A program made the position numbers and the translations under genes. The notes under the pieces are model-generated. The model was not told where the DNA came from and did no database searches. It worked only from the letters and a program-made list of their open reading frames with translations. 60,557 bases of DNA. Origin: an uncultured Prevotellaceae bacterium (GTDB lineage Bacteria; Bacteroidota; Bacteroidia; Bacteroidales; Bacteroidaceae). Location: assembly GCA_902771785.1 (NCBI GenBank), contig CACXYH010000010.1:1-60557 (forward strand), written 5' to 3'. Shown piece by piece: positions 34,606-44,133 of this stretch (position 1 is the first letter of the stretch; every line of letters begins with the position of its first letter).

Positions 34606-36675
34606 TTAATGAGAATCTTCTTGCTCGATAAGTTCAAAGTGCTGATAGTCCTTGCACGACGTCCAGTCGCCACCCCACTCGAAGCCAGCCTCGATGAAGA
34701 GTTTGTAGCAGAGGTCGTCGTGGTCTATCTTGTAGGGGAAGTTCCAGTCACGGTTGCAATAGTCCGTGGCTGTGGCGGGCTGCACGTAGCGTGTGCCGTC
34801 TTCGCGGTCTTTGTAGTAGGGATTGTAGAGGGTGTTGATGTCGACCGCCAGTCCACGGGCATGCTTCGACAGCTTGGTGGTTCCGCTGATGGGGCGGTAG
34901 CAGAAGCACGATGAATTGTTGTCGCGCATCTGAGCCTCGTCGTCGGCATCGTAGACATCGGGCAGCACCATACGTTGTATGGGATATTTGGCTTCGAAGA
35001 GCTGCTGCATGATGTTCACCATGGTATAGGCTATCCGCTCGTTGCAAATCATCTCGCCGACGTGTATTTGCTCGTCGTAGTCCCAGTGGAGCACTTTCAC
35101 ATGACGCAAGTCGTTGCGCCCGATGTAGGGGTTGTCCTTGTAGGTCTTGCCCTGCATACGCTCCCACACTTCGTCGCTAATATAGTCGTAATTGAAGCAC
35201 TGCCCCAGCCCGAAAGCATCGACGACCTTCTGCGAGACCGTGGTGCCGGCGCGCCACTCCTGCAGGTTCTCCAGTCCGACTAATTCGTCCTCTTCGTTCA
35301 CATCTTCTTTCATGCCGCAGGGGTTGCAATCGGGTTTCTGGTTGTTCTCAGCCAGCCAGTGGCCCCAGCCCGTGTTGGTGTGGAAGCTGGTAGCCATGTA
35401 GGAATCGCCGAAGATGAACTTATCGCCAGTGACGTCTGTCAGTTCCTTGGCAAAAGTTGTCTTGTCGACAAGCGTTACCGACAGCGTATAGGCGTTGAGG
35501 AAATCTGAACGGTTGTTGACATGATCGCGGGCGAGGAATGCCTTGTCGAACGATGTACGGAGGTCCTTGCTGATGGCTTGGAGCTGGGCGTCGCCCGTCT
35601 CGTGGGCCAGGCAGTCAGCATAGTCGGCGGCATCGTAAAGCGTGGCACCCTGATAAGGCTGGTAAACCTTGCAAGCGGCACGGTCGATGGCCTCGTGCTG
35701 AGTAGGATAGATTTCGCGGATGCGACTGCAGAGGCGGTCCATCTGCTCATTCACCTCCTCGATGGCCAGCGACTTCATAAAGAACAGGTCGCCATTGCAC
35801 AAATTTTCAACTCCGCCCATACTATACAAGGATTTCCATTCGTCCAGGTGCGCGAACATCTGTTTCGTGGCGGCCTCGATGTCGGTCGTCTGCAGCAAGC
35901 CCTTGACAAACTCTATGATGATTTGGCCCGTGCTGGCCAGCACATGTTGCGAACCGACATAATAATCGGTCAGGTTGCGCAACGTGGTCAGCGACTCCAG
36001 ATTACCCATCAGGCAGTTGTGGAAGTAAATCATCTGCGGGTGCTTGATGTCAGAAGCTTCAATGGCCCACTTGAACTCATACATGTTCATGCCCCTGCCC
36101 TTGAAGCCCTCGTCGTAGAGCACGGCGCGGGTGGAGGCTACAGGCTCCTTGTAGTAGTCGTCCCTAGAGTTGAAACCTGCACCATGGCCGTAGAGCATCA
36201 CGATATAGTTCTTCGCAGGAGCCGTCTTTGCAGCCCAGTTCAGTTGCGCGGTCAGGTTCTCCTGGCTGTAGAGTTGGAACTGCGACTTCTCCTCAAAGCA
36301 GGCCTCTGTGCGCAGTTTATCCAGGTCGGTCTCTGCCGTCAGTTCAAAGCGCAGCACTTCATCCTCGTTGGCATAGCTGCCTGTGAAGGGGTAGTCCTTT
36401 GTATGATGTCCATACTTGTAGAAGAACAGCACGCGCACCTTTTTCTGGTCGGCAAGCAGAGGCTTCACGTTTTTATATACACGCTCAATGATTTCGTCCA
36501 TGTGTCCACCGGTATGGCCGTAGACGAACAGGGTGTAGTCTGCCAGTTCCTCCGAAGGTGTAGGTGTCGGCTCCGGAGTCGGATTGTCTTTATTGTCATT
36601 GTTATCACTACACGATGAGAGCACCATTGTGCCGCAGAAGACCATGGTGAGCATCCACAAAAGATTCTTTTTCAT
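34606..36675 (-). CDS. Lipoprotein fusing a C11 clostripain-like protease to an M15 peptidoglycan peptidase
   Basis: 689 residues. Lipobox LSSC (Cys 22), then a Pro/Thr linker. Residues 45-400 are a C11 domain: catalytic His 164 in VMLYGHGAGF and Cys 221 in IYFHNCLMGNLES (the family's DACLMG-type motif), preceded by ADYTLFVYGHTGG. After a linker, residues 550-685 are an M15 (CwlK/VanY-like) domain: zinc ligands His 605 and Asp 612 in KLSKHARGLAVDIN and His 679 in SCKDYQHFEL, with the EAGFEWGGDW strand. CwlK-type enzymes cut L-Ala-D-Glu bonds in peptidoglycan. Both active sites look intact. The middle gene of a three-gene operon. Confidence 0.88.
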   Translation of the reverse strand: MKKNLLWMLTMVFCGTMVLSSCSDNNDNKDNPTPEPTPTPSEELADYTLFVYGHTGGHMDEIIERVYKNVKPLLADQKKVRVLFFYKYGHHTKDYPFTGSYANEDEVLRFELTAETDLDKLRTEACFEEKSQFQLYSQENLTAQLNWAAKTAPAKNYIVMLYGHGAGFNSRDDYYKEPVASTRAVLYDEGFKGRGMNMYEFKWAIEASDIKHPQMIYFHNCLMGNLESLTTLRNLTDYYVGSQHVLASTGQIIIEFVKGLLQTTDIEAATKQMFAHLDEWKSLYSMGGVENLCNGDLFFMKSLAIEEVNEQMDRLCSRIREIYPTQHEAIDRAACKVYQPYQGATLYDAADYADCLAHETGDAQLQAISKDLRTSFDKAFLARDHVNNRSDFLNAYTLSVTLVDKTTFAKELTDVTGDKFIFGDSYMATSFHTNTGWGHWLAENNQKPDCNPCGMKEDVNEEDELVGLENLQEWRAGTTVSQKVVDAFGLGQCFNYDYISDEVWERMQGKTYKDNPYIGRNDLRHVKVLHWDYDEQIHVGEMICNERIAYTMVNIMQQLFEAKYPIQRMVLPDVYDADDEAQMRDNNSSCFCYRPISGTTKLSKHARGLAVDINTLYNPYYKDREDGTRYVQPATATDYCNRDWNFPYKIDHDDLCYKLFIEAGFEWGGDWTSCKDYQHFELIEQEDSH

Positions 36676-36686
36676 ACTCCTATTTA

Positions 36687-37466
36687 TTATTTACATTTAA
36701 TGTCCTTGAACTGCCAGATGGAAGAGGGCACGATGAAGTCGAACTCCTTGGCATCCTCGGGCAGGGCGGGGAAGATGAGGGCAAAGCGCAGCTTCTGGTA
36801 AGTCCAGGGAATGTAAGTCCTGGCCGGGGCAAGGGTGATATTCTCCACGCTGACCAGTTCCAACTTGCCGCCCTTGTTGCCCTTGATGTATGCTTTACCG
36901 CTTATATCGGCGTATGTATCATGCCTCAGGGCCTCCACCTCAAACTCTATGCGGGTCTCGCTGCCAGAGCAGGCCACGCGAAGAATCGTGATACCCGCTG
37001 CATTTTTCTTGTTCGTAAAGACCGGGTTCTCACGCATGTAGCGGTAGGCAGAATAGTCTTTCAGCGTCACCTTGTCATTGTTCAGAATGCTGGGGCCTTC
37101 TTCTTCGCGACCAGCCTTGACGTAGAGGTTCGTTATTTTCTTCGAGAGTGTGTGCTGGTCGATGTAGCCATACTTGCAGTTCATTTTGGCGGCCTCCTCG
37201 TATTTCCCGAGTGCTTCTTCCCAGTTCTCCTTGGCCTCGAAATCTTTGGCCTCGGCCATGGCGTCCTTGAAGCTCTGCTCAAACTCCACTTTCTGACGGG
37301 CTATGATTTCCATCTCTTTCTTACGTTCTGCCGACTCGATGGCGGCATTGGCCGTGCCAAACACGCCACGGATGACGTTATGTGTATCCATGTTGGTCCA
37401 CTGTGCACTGACGGGCAAAGTCATAGCCAGTCCCATGACTAATACTAATACATTTCTCTTTTCCAT
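36687..37466 (-). CDS. Secreted protein with helical N-terminal domain
   Basis: 259 residues. Signal peptide ending MTLPVSAQ. Residues 35-120 form a helical region with a TPR-like motif (AKENWEEALGKYEEAAKMNCKYGYID). Residues 150-259 form a beta domain (NAAGITILRVACSGSETRIEFEVEALR, GKLELVSVENITLAPART). No family assigned. First gene of the operon, 11 bp before the protease fusion. Confidence 0.75.
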   Translation of the reverse strand: MEKRNVLVLVMGLAMTLPVSAQWTNMDTHNVIRGVFGTANAAIESAERKKEMEIIARQKVEFEQSFKDAMAEAKDFEAKENWEEALGKYEEAAKMNCKYGYIDQHTLSKKITNLYVKAGREEEGPSILNNDKVTLKDYSAYRYMRENPVFTNKKNAAGITILRVACSGSETRIEFEVEALRHDTYADISGKAYIKGNKGGKLELVSVENITLAPARTYIPWTYQKLRFALIFPALPEDAKEFDFIVPSSIWQFKDIKCK

Positions 37467-37503
37467 TTTAACTTGATAATATTATTGTTTGCATTTAATT
37501 TTG

Positions 37504-37511
37504 CAAAGTTA
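37504..37511 (-). promoter_or_regulatory. -7 box of the C11/M15 operon
   Basis: TAACTTTG read on the minus strand, 37 nt before the ATG at 37466, in an A/T-rich region. Presumed single promoter for the three genes down to 33969. Confidence 0.6.
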
Positions 37512-37659
37512 CTGTTTTTGCTTCAATATAAAGGCAAAAACCAAGAAATTCCGTCTCACTTCTTGCGCAGCATTTTTGATTCTGCGCAGAAAATATGGTT
37601 TTTCTTTTAACTATCTCAAATTTATAATGACAATTTTAACACTTTTCGCAAAAAAGCCG

Positions 37660-37667
37660 TACCTTTG
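37660..37667 (+). promoter_or_regulatory. -7 box of membrane protein gene at 37691
   Basis: TACCTTTG, 23 nt before the start codon. Confidence 0.6.
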
Positions 37668-37690
37668 CACATATTTATAATAATAACAAT

Positions 37691-38317
37691 ATGGAAAGTC
37701 TTGAAAAGAAATACACCATCATTGAGATGGCAGAAAGCATTGAGAGCAAGTATCGGGTGAATCATGTAGACAGCGGACTGCCTCGTTGGCTCATCGAGGC
37801 CGCGTTTGTGTGCTACCTCCTGCAGGCTGCCATTAACTGGACACCGCTGATGCACTGGATGGAAGCGCATGCTCCATTAGCTCAGGCAACTATTCAGACC
37901 TTCGGGGCACTGGTAATGTACTTTGGACTGATGCGAGGCATGAAGCCACTCTACAGGCCCATGACCGTGGCATGGTGGATTGTCATTGCGCTGAACATTG
38001 CCGGGTTCGTTCCGCTGCTGTTTCCTGTGTTGATGACAACGGTGGGGCTGTCCGTCGCCGTGTCGCTGATGCTGGTCTATCTGCCTCTTGGCTGTACAAT
38101 CGCTTATTGTTATCGGGGACGACTCCGTCAGGTAGGCATCTGGATGGCGCTTTACATCCTCATCTCCAGTATAGTCCCCGTGTTGACTTACCTGTTGTTT
38201 CCAGCTGACTCGTGGATTGGCAATCTGTCGTTGGAGATTCCCACCATCGCCGTCATCGTCATTTATGCTTGGGTACAACGTCGAGTCCTTGTGACTGACG
38301 GTACTGTAGAGGAGTGA
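37691..38317 (+). CDS. Multi-pass membrane protein of unknown function
   Basis: 208 residues with about five membrane helices: LIEAAFVCYLLQAAINW, AQATIQTFGALVMYFGLM, TVAWWIVIALNIAGFVPLLF, VGLSVAVSLMLVYLPLG, VGIWMALYILISSIVPVLTYL and IPTIAVIVIYAWVQ near the end. A charged 30-residue N-terminal tail is cytoplasmic by the positive-inside rule. No motif recognised. Its 3' end overlaps the convergent AraC-type frame by 59 bp. Confidence 0.75.
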   Translation: MESLEKKYTIIEMAESIESKYRVNHVDSGLPRWLIEAAFVCYLLQAAINWTPLMHWMEAHAPLAQATIQTFGALVMYFGLMRGMKPLYRPMTVAWWIVIALNIAGFVPLLFPVLMTTVGLSVAVSLMLVYLPLGCTIAYCYRGRLRQVGIWMALYILISSIVPVLTYLLFPADSWIGNLSLEIPTIAVIVIYAWVQRRVLVTDGTVEE

Positions 38318-38920
38318 TGCCAAGGCGGCGCTTCACCTCGGTTTGAAAAGTGCGACGTCCGCCAAAGCCAGCCTCTGCGCCGACAGCCTCAATCGTCCAG
38401 TTGGGCTGCTCTCGCAGTAACTGACAAGCATAGAGGAAACGCTTCTCATTGATGTATTCGCCCAGGCTGCCATACTTGGCATGGTCCTTAAACAATGCGC
38501 CAAGCCGTTTTTGTGTCAAGCCAAGTGCTTTTGCCATTGTCTTCAATGACAGGTCAGTATCCGTATAGAGTTTCTTCTCCTCCATCTGTAAGTCCACCCA
38601 CGTCAATAATTCATCGTCGGTCATGTCGGCAGTTCGTTCAATGTGCTCACGATGCTCCTGAATCTGCTGTCTTAGCTGCATTTCTTTATCGGGGATGGCA
38701 TGCTTCAGTTTTTCGGCCAGTTCCTCCTGTTGTTTCTGAAGCGCCTCAATCTCTCTACCTGCTGCTTGTTTTGCTCCACCAGCATATTCTGATTCTGCAC
38801 CAGTTTACTGTTGGTTCCGATTATTTTCTTCGCGTTGGCATTCACCACCAACATTGTGATGATGAAAGCCGCTACGAATACGATAATAATAGCTGCAATG
38901 AGCAAATGTAGTCCTGACAT
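38259..38920 (-). pseudogene. Membrane-anchored AraC-type regulator split by a 2-bp frameshift
   Basis: Two frames read as one gene. 38920-38705 gives a membrane helix (LLIAAIIIVFVAAFIITMLVV) and a coiled coil ending QNKQQVER, then falls into a stop. The other frame continues the coiled coil (EALQKQQEELAEKLKHAI) and leads into 38681-38259, an AraC-type HTH: MAKALGLTQKRLGALFKDH, EYINEKRFLYACQLLRE, AVGAEAGFGGRRTFQTEVKRRLG. Removing one AG from the AGAGAG run at 38756-38751 restores one frame. Could be a true inactive gene, a phase-variable switch or a sequencing error. Confidence 0.7.
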
Positions 38921-39245
38921 GGTTTTCTTTTATAATTGTTGCGCAAAATTAAGCTTTTTCTTCCAAAAAACAATATTTACTATTACATATTTCTGTATTT
39001 TCTTGCGCAAGATTCCTTGTAATGCGCAAAAATAATTTGAAAGCAGGCTGAAGTGCATCAATTCTGCAAGGAGCATTAGAAAAACCAAAAATATGAAAGG
39101 GGGCAGGATGCTTGACAGCACTCCGCTCCGGCGACTTGGTGTTGGGCAAGAAAAATGCCATAAAATAGGAGAAAGAGCATGAGCCAGAACCTTGGGAATA
39201 GATAAGAAAAACATAAATAACGTACAATGAACAGAAAGATTCAGC

Positions 39246-39304
39246 TCCGTGAATCGCATCGATTTGTCGGATGAATCGAGGCGATTTGACGGATGAATCG
39301 GGGC
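39246..39304. repeat. 22-bp-period array, GATTTGTCGGATGAATCG family, copy 2
   Basis: Units at 39261 and 39283, 22 bp apart, preceded by CTCCGTGAATCGC as at 31207-31220. The stretch 38921-39421 has no gene; beyond this array I see only A/T-rich sequence. This copy and the one at 31211 bracket the accessory block. Confidence 0.85.
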
Positions 39305-39421
39305 CTTATGCTCCGCTCATCTGGTCTCGACCTATCGATAGTAAGGCCTCGAGTTAATATCAAATAGTTAAATAATCACAAATTATTAAGTGTAGGGGTT
39401 GCGTATATCAATAATAATATG

Positions 39422-39613
39422 TACCTTTGCACCCGCTAAAGTATGTATTGCGCTGGCTCGAATGCTAACAATACACTGAAAAAGAGCGACTTAACCTTCA
39501 AAGATGAAGTAGTTGGCGTTTCTTTCTTAGGTGTTTGTTGGGCGCGAAAAAGAGCGATTCACTTAGGAAAGAAACAAAGATATATAACATTATTATTTAA
39601 TTTTTAAACTGAA
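39422..39613 (+). promoter_or_regulatory. Promoter and structured leader of rplC
   Basis: -7 box TACCTTTG at 39422-39429, with TTG at 39399-39401 giving a 20-bp spacer. The 184-base leader can fold: TGTATTG (39444-39450) / CAATACA (39469-39475), and GTTTCTTTCTTAGGTG (39518-39533) / CACTTAGGAAAGAAAC (39560-39575), 16 pairs with two G-U. A 12-nt direct repeat GAAAAAGAGCGA occurs at 39478 and 39546. It has the look of an autoregulatory ribosomal leader. Confidence 0.7.
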
Positions 39614-40228
39614 ATGCCAGGATTAATTGGAAGAAAAATCGGAATGACATCCGTTTTCAGTGCCGACGGTAAGAATGTGCCGTGTACTGTTATCGAAGCT
39701 GGTCCTTGTGTTGTTACTCAGGTAAAGTCTGTTGAGAAGGATGGCTATGAGGCCGTTCAGCTCGCCTTCGGAGAGAAGAAGGAGAAGAACACCACCAAAG
39801 CTATGATGGGTATCTTCAAGAAGGCTAACACAACACCAAAGGCCCACTTGGCCGAGTTCAAGTTCGATGAGGAGCACAACCTCGGTGACACGATCACTGT
39901 GGAGCTCTTCGCAGACACGGAGTTCGTTGACGTAGTAGGAACTTCGAAGGGTAAGGGCTTCCAGGGCGTTGTGAAGCGTCATGGTTTCGGAGGCGTAGGC
40001 CAGAGCACTCACGGTCAGGACGACCGTCTGCGCAAGCCGGGTTCTATCGGTGCCTGCTCGTACCCCGCAAAGGTGTTCAAGGGAATGCGCATGGGTGGCC
40101 ACATGGGTGGCGACCGCGTGACGACGCAGAACCTCAGAGTGTTAAAGGTGATTCCAGAGCATAACCTCCTCCTCGTGAAGGGTAGTGTTGCTGGTTGCAA
40201 TGGTTCAACCGTTTTAATCAAGAAGTAA
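39614..40228 (+). CDS. rplC: 50S ribosomal protein L3
   Basis: 204 residues, family-typical. [19 protein letters not shown] and the loop [35 protein letters not shown] (near the peptidyl transferase centre). First gene of this S10 operon because rpsJ lies 10 kb upstream. Next start is 1 bp away. Confidence 0.98.
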   Translation: MPGLIGRKIGMTSVFSADGKNVPCTVIEAGPCVVTQVKSVEKDGYEAVQLAFGEKKEKNTTKAMMGIFKKANTTPKAHLAEFKFDEEHNLGDTITVELFADTEFVDVVGTSKGKGFQGVVKRHGFGGVGQSTHGQDDRLRKPGSIGACSYPAKVFKGMRMGGHMGGDRVTTQNLRVLKVIPEHNLLLVKGSVAGCNGSTVLIKK

Positions 40229-40229
40229 A

Positions 40230-40859
40230 ATGGAAGTTAGTGTATTGAAAATCAACGGTCAGGAGACCGGAAGAAAGGTAGCTCTGAACGATGCTATCTA
40301 CGGAATTGAGCCTAATGACCACGTCATTTACCTGGACGTCAAGCAGTATCTGGCCAACCAGCGTCAGGGCACTGCCAAGTCGAAGGAGAGAAGCGAGATT
40401 TCGGGTTCTACCCGCAAGCTCGGTCGTCAGAAGGGTGGCGGCGGCGCTCGTCATGGTGATATCAACTCGCCCCTGCTGCGTGGCGGTGCCCGCGTGTTCG
40501 GTCCGAAGCCCCGCGACTATGGCTTCAAGCTGAATAAGAAAGTAAAGATTCTTGCCCGCAAGTCGGCTCTTACCTACAAGGCTCAGGAGAATGCAATATT
40601 GGTGCTCGAGGACTTCAACATCGAGGCTCCGAAGACGAAAGAAATCGTAAATATTGCTAAAAATCTTAAAGTCGACGGCAAGAAGCTCCTCTTCGTTTTG
40701 CCAGAAACAAATAAAAATGTATATTTGTCGGCTCGCAACCTGCAGGGTACCGAGGTGCTCGAGGCTGCCAACGTCAATACGTATAAAGTTTTGAACGCTG
40801 ACGTGCTCGTGATTACTGAGAAGTCGCTGGAGGTAATTGACAATATCTTGAACAAGTAA
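40230..40859 (+). CDS. rplD: 50S ribosomal protein L4
   Basis: 209 residues. The extended loop lining the exit tunnel is [20 protein letters not shown] with [14 protein letters not shown]4 represses its own operon in E. coli; whether it does so in Bacteroidota is unknown. Confidence 0.98.
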   Translation: MEVSVLKINGQETGRKVALNDAIYGIEPNDHVIYLDVKQYLANQRQGTAKSKERSEISGSTRKLGRQKGGGGARHGDINSPLLRGGARVFGPKPRDYGFKLNKKVKILARKSALTYKAQENAILVLEDFNIEAPKTKEIVNIAKNLKVDGKKLLFVLPETNKNVYLSARNLQGTEVLEAANVNTYKVLNADVLVITEKSLEVIDNILNK

Positions 40860-40875
40860 AAAGGAACATAAGACT

Positions 40876-41172
40876 ATGGCAATTATCATAAAACCCCTGG
40901 TCACTGAGAAGATGACCAAGATCACGGAGAAAAAGCCCAACCGCTATGGCTTCGTTGTGCGTCCTGATGCCAACAAGATCGAGATCATGAAGGAAATCGA
41001 GGATATGTACAATGTTACCGTAGTTGACGTGAACACGATTCGCTATGCCGGAAAGCGCAGCCAGCGCTACACGAAGGCTGGTCTTGTGAAAGGACAGAAG
41101 AACGCGTTCAAGAAGGCTATCGTCACTCTGAAAGAAGGAGATGAAATAGATTTTTATAGCAATATCGATTAA
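40876..41172 (+). CDS. rplW: 50S ribosomal protein L23
   Basis: 98 residues. Motifs IIKPLVTEKMTK, NRYGFVVRPDANKIEI and VNTIRYAGKRSQRYTKAG. It borders the exit tunnel and receives trigger factor and SRP. Confidence 0.97.
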   Translation: MAIIIKPLVTEKMTKITEKKPNRYGFVVRPDANKIEIMKEIEDMYNVTVVDVNTIRYAGKRSQRYTKAGLVKGQKNAFKKAIVTLKEGDEIDFYSNID

Positions 41173-41178
41173 TAAGAA

Positions 41179-42006
41179 ATGGCAGTACGTAAATTAAAGC
41201 CCGTAACTCCGGGCCAAAGGCACAAGATTATTGGCACGTTCGAGGATATTACTGCATCCGTGCCAGAGAAGTCTCTCGTTTACGGTAAGCGTTCTACTGG
41301 TGGACGAAACAACACCGGTAAGATGACTGTACGCTACATGGGTGGCGGTCACAAGAAGAAGTATCGTATCATCGACTTCAAGCGAGAGAAAGATGGTGTT
41401 CCTGCTGTAGTTAAGACCATTGAGTACGATCCGAACCGCTCGGCTCGCATCGCTCTGCTCTTCTACGCAGATGGTGAAAAACGTTACATTATTGCTCCTA
41501 ATGGACTGCAGGTTGGCTCGACGCTGATGTCTGGAGTAGAGGCAGCACCTGAGATAGGTAATGCGCTCCCGCTCGCCAACATCCCCGTGGGTACGGTGAT
41601 TCACAACATTGAACTCCGTCCCGGACAGGGTGCTCTGCTCGTTCGTTCGGCTGGTAATTTTGCTCAGTTGACTTCTCGTGAAGGAAGCTACTGCGTGATT
41701 AAGCTCCCCTCGGGCGAGACGCGCAAGGTGCTTTCTGCTTGTAAGGCTACTGTTGGTGCCGTAGGCAACTCAGATCACGCGCTGGAACAGTCGGGTAAGG
41801 CTGGACGCTCGCGCTGGCTGGGACGCCGTCCGCACAACCGTGGTGTTGTGATGAACCCGCACGATCACCCGATGGGCGGTGGTGAAGGACGTCAGTCTGG
41901 TGGACATCCTCGTTCGCGTAAGGGCCTCTACGCTAAGGGTCTTAAGACGCGTGCACCGAAGAAGCTTTCAAACAAGTACATCATTGAAAGAGCTAACAAG
42001 AAGTAA
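41179..42006 (+). CDS. rplB: 50S ribosomal protein L2
   Basis: 275 residues. RNA-binding core and conserved C-terminal loop [16 protein letters not shown] with the essential His. Sits near the peptidyl transferase centre. Confidence 0.98.
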   Translation: MAVRKLKPVTPGQRHKIIGTFEDITASVPEKSLVYGKRSTGGRNNTGKMTVRYMGGGHKKKYRIIDFKREKDGVPAVVKTIEYDPNRSARIALLFYADGEKRYIIAPNGLQVGSTLMSGVEAAPEIGNALPLANIPVGTVIHNIELRPGQGALLVRSAGNFAQLTSREGSYCVIKLPSGETRKVLSACKATVGAVGNSDHALEQSGKAGRSRWLGRRPHNRGVVMNPHDHPMGGGEGRQSGGHPRSRKGLYAKGLKTRAPKKLSNKYIIERANKK

Positions 42007-42027
42007 ACAAGAAAACAAGAGTAAATT

Positions 42028-42294
42028 ATGAGTCGTTCATTAAAGAAAGGTCCGTACATCAACGTCTCTCTCGAGAAGAAGATTCTCGCTATGAATGAGA
42101 GCGGCAAGAAGAATGTCGTGAAGACTTGGGCCAGAGCATCAATGATTTCCCCCGATTTCGTGGGACACACTGTTGCAGTTCATAACGGAAACAAATTTAT
42201 CCCTGTTTATGTTACTGAGAACATGGTAGGTCACAAGCTCGGTGAGTTCGCACCTACACGTCGCTTCGGTGGTCATGCCGGTAACAAGAAGTAA
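42028..42294 (+). CDS. rpsS: 30S ribosomal protein S19
   Basis: 88 residues. [33 protein letters not shown] and [13 protein letters not shown]. Followed by a short run of AATTAAG heptamers (about 42306-42338) before rplV. Confidence 0.97.
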   Translation: MSRSLKKGPYINVSLEKKILAMNESGKKNVVKTWARASMISPDFVGHTVAVHNGNKFIPVYVTENMVGHKLGEFAPTRRFGGHAGNKK

Positions 42295-42340
42295 TGCTCA
42301 GGGGTAATTAAGAATTAAGAATTAAGAATCAAGAATTACA

Positions 42341-42748
42341 ATGGGAGCAAGAAAACATATTAAGGCTGAAGAGAGAAAAGCAGCTCTTAAGACACAGTAT
42401 TTTGCAAAGCTGAAAGGCTGTCCTTCTTCTCCGCGCAAGATGCGCTATGTCGTCGACATGATTCGCGGCTTGGAAGTAAACCGCGCACTGGGCGTGCTGA
42501 GATTTTCGAAGAAGGCTGCTGCTGCCGACGTGGAGAAACTTCTCCGTTCGGCTATTGCTAACTGGGAGGCAAAGAACGAGCGCAAGGCCGAGGCCGGCGA
42601 GCTGTTCGTCACTCGCGTCTTCGTCGATGAAGGCGTGACCCTCAAGCGAATGAGACCCGCACCGCAGGGACGTGGATATCGCATCCGTAAGCGTTCTAAC
42701 CACGTGACCTTGTTTGTTGATGCTAAAACTAATGACGTAAAAGAATAA
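42341..42748 (+). CDS. rplV: 50S ribosomal protein L22
   Basis: 135 residues. [20 protein letters not shown] and the tunnel hairpin [20 protein letters not shown], a usual site of macrolide-resistance changes; it looks wild type. Confidence 0.97.
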   Translation: MGARKHIKAEERKAALKTQYFAKLKGCPSSPRKMRYVVDMIRGLEVNRALGVLRFSKKAAAADVEKLLRSAIANWEAKNERKAEAGELFVTRVFVDEGVTLKRMRPAPQGRGYRIRKRSNHVTLFVDAKTNDVKE

Positions 42749-42753
42749 GCAGA

Positions 42754-43476
42754 ATGGGACAGAAAGTAAATCCGATTAGCAACCGTCTCGGTATCGTAAG
42801 AGGTTGGGATTCAAATTGGTTCGGAGGCAAGGACTTCGGAGATAACCTGGTGGAAGACCAAAAAATCCGCAAGTATCTTAACGAGCGCCTGGCAAAGGCC
42901 AGCGTGTCGAAGATTGTCATCGAGCGCACGTTGAAACTGGTTACCATTACCATCTGCACGGCTCGTCCGGGTATCGTCATTGGTAAGGGAGGACAGGATG
43001 TTGACAAACTGAAGGAAGAGCTGAAGAAGCTGTACGACAAGGAAATTCAGATCAACATCTTTGAAGTGAAGCGTCCGGAACTCGACGCTACGATTGTTGC
43101 CACGAATATCGCTCGCCAGATTGAGGGCAAAATCGCTTATCGCCGCGCTATCAAGCAGGCTGTGGCCAACACCATGCGTGCTGGTGCCGAAGGTATCAAA
43201 GTGCAAATCTCCGGTCGTCTGAACGGTGCTGAAATCGCACGCAGCGAGATGATCAAGGAGGGACGTACTCCTCTGCACACCTTCCGTGCCGACATCGACT
43301 TCTGCCAGGCTGAAGCCCTGACGAAGGTTGGTCTGCTGGGTATCAAGGTCTGGATTTGCCGTGGTGAAGTTTATGGAAAGGTAGACCTGGCTCCGAACTT
43401 CGCTCAGGACAAACAGGGCGGTCGTGCCAACAGCGGTAACAATGGTGGCCGTAAGTTCCGTAATAAGAAGAAGTAA
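42754..43476 (+). CDS. rpsC: 30S ribosomal protein S3
   Basis: 240 residues with KH domain ([17 protein letters not shown], a GxxG motif) and the C-terminal [16 protein letters not shown]. It lies at the mRNA entry. C-terminal Gly/Asn/Lys tail. Confidence 0.97.
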   Translation: MGQKVNPISNRLGIVRGWDSNWFGGKDFGDNLVEDQKIRKYLNERLAKASVSKIVIERTLKLVTITICTARPGIVIGKGGQDVDKLKEELKKLYDKEIQINIFEVKRPELDATIVATNIARQIEGKIAYRRAIKQAVANTMRAGAEGIKVQISGRLNGAEIARSEMIKEGRTPLHTFRADIDFCQAEALTKVGLLGIKVWICRGEVYGKVDLAPNFAQDKQGGRANSGNNGGRKFRNKKK

Positions 43477-43501
43477 TAACGATTTAAAGTAAGAAGCTAT
43501 C

Positions 43502-43930
43502 ATGTTACAACCTAAGAGAGTAAGATATAGAAGGCCTCAGGATGGACGCGGCAACAAAGGCAACGCCCACAGAGGAACGACGCTGGCTTTCGGTTCGTTC
43601 GGCATCAAGACCCTTGACGCCAAGTGGATTGACAGCCGTCAGATTGAAGCAGCTCGTGTAGCAATCAACCGATACATGAACCGTGAGGGTCAGGTATGGA
43701 TTCGTATCTTCCCGGATAAGCCCATCACTCGCAAGCCTGCTGACGTTCGAATGGGTAAAGGTAAGGGTGACCCCGCAGGATGGGTGGCACCTGTGACTCC
43801 GGGCCGTATTCTTTTCGAAGTCGAGGGCGTTCCCTTCGACGTGGCCAAGGAAGCTCTGCGCCTCGGTGCACAGAAACTGCCTGTGAAGACTAAGTTTGTT
43901 GTAAGACGTGACTACGATAAAAACGCTTAA
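43502..43930 (+). CDS. rplP: 50S ribosomal protein L16
   Basis: 142 residues. [44 protein letters not shown] and [15 protein letters not shown]. Binds near the A site and is needed for assembly. Confidence 0.97.
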   Translation: MLQPKRVRYRRPQDGRGNKGNAHRGTTLAFGSFGIKTLDAKWIDSRQIEAARVAINRYMNREGQVWIRIFPDKPITRKPADVRMGKGKGDPAGWVAPVTPGRILFEVEGVPFDVAKEALRLGAQKLPVKTKFVVRRDYDKNA

Positions 43931-43936
43931 ATTGGT

Positions 43937-44131
43937 ATGAAGATTAAAGAAATCAAAGAGCTCGAGACCAAGGACTTGGCTGAGCGTATCAAGGAAGAGG
44001 TTGCTAAGTACAACCAGATGAAGCTGAACCACGCAATCACTCCCCTGGAGAATCCATCACTGATTAAGGCTGCACGTCGTGACATTGCACGTATGAAGAC
44101 AGTGCTCCGCGAAAGAGAACTTAACAAATAA
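43937..44131 (+). CDS. rpmC: 50S ribosomal protein L29
   Basis: 64 residues. [20 protein letters not shown] and the [13 protein letters not shown] helix. Directly before rpsQ. Confidence 0.96.
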   Translation: MKIKEIKELETKDLAERIKEEVAKYNQMKLNHAITPLENPSLIKAARRDIARMKTVLRERELNK

Positions 44132-44133
44132 CA

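Noticed and set aside
35521-36618. 365-residue open frame opposite the C11/M15 gene
   Set aside because: Antisense shadow of a gene with two intact active sites.
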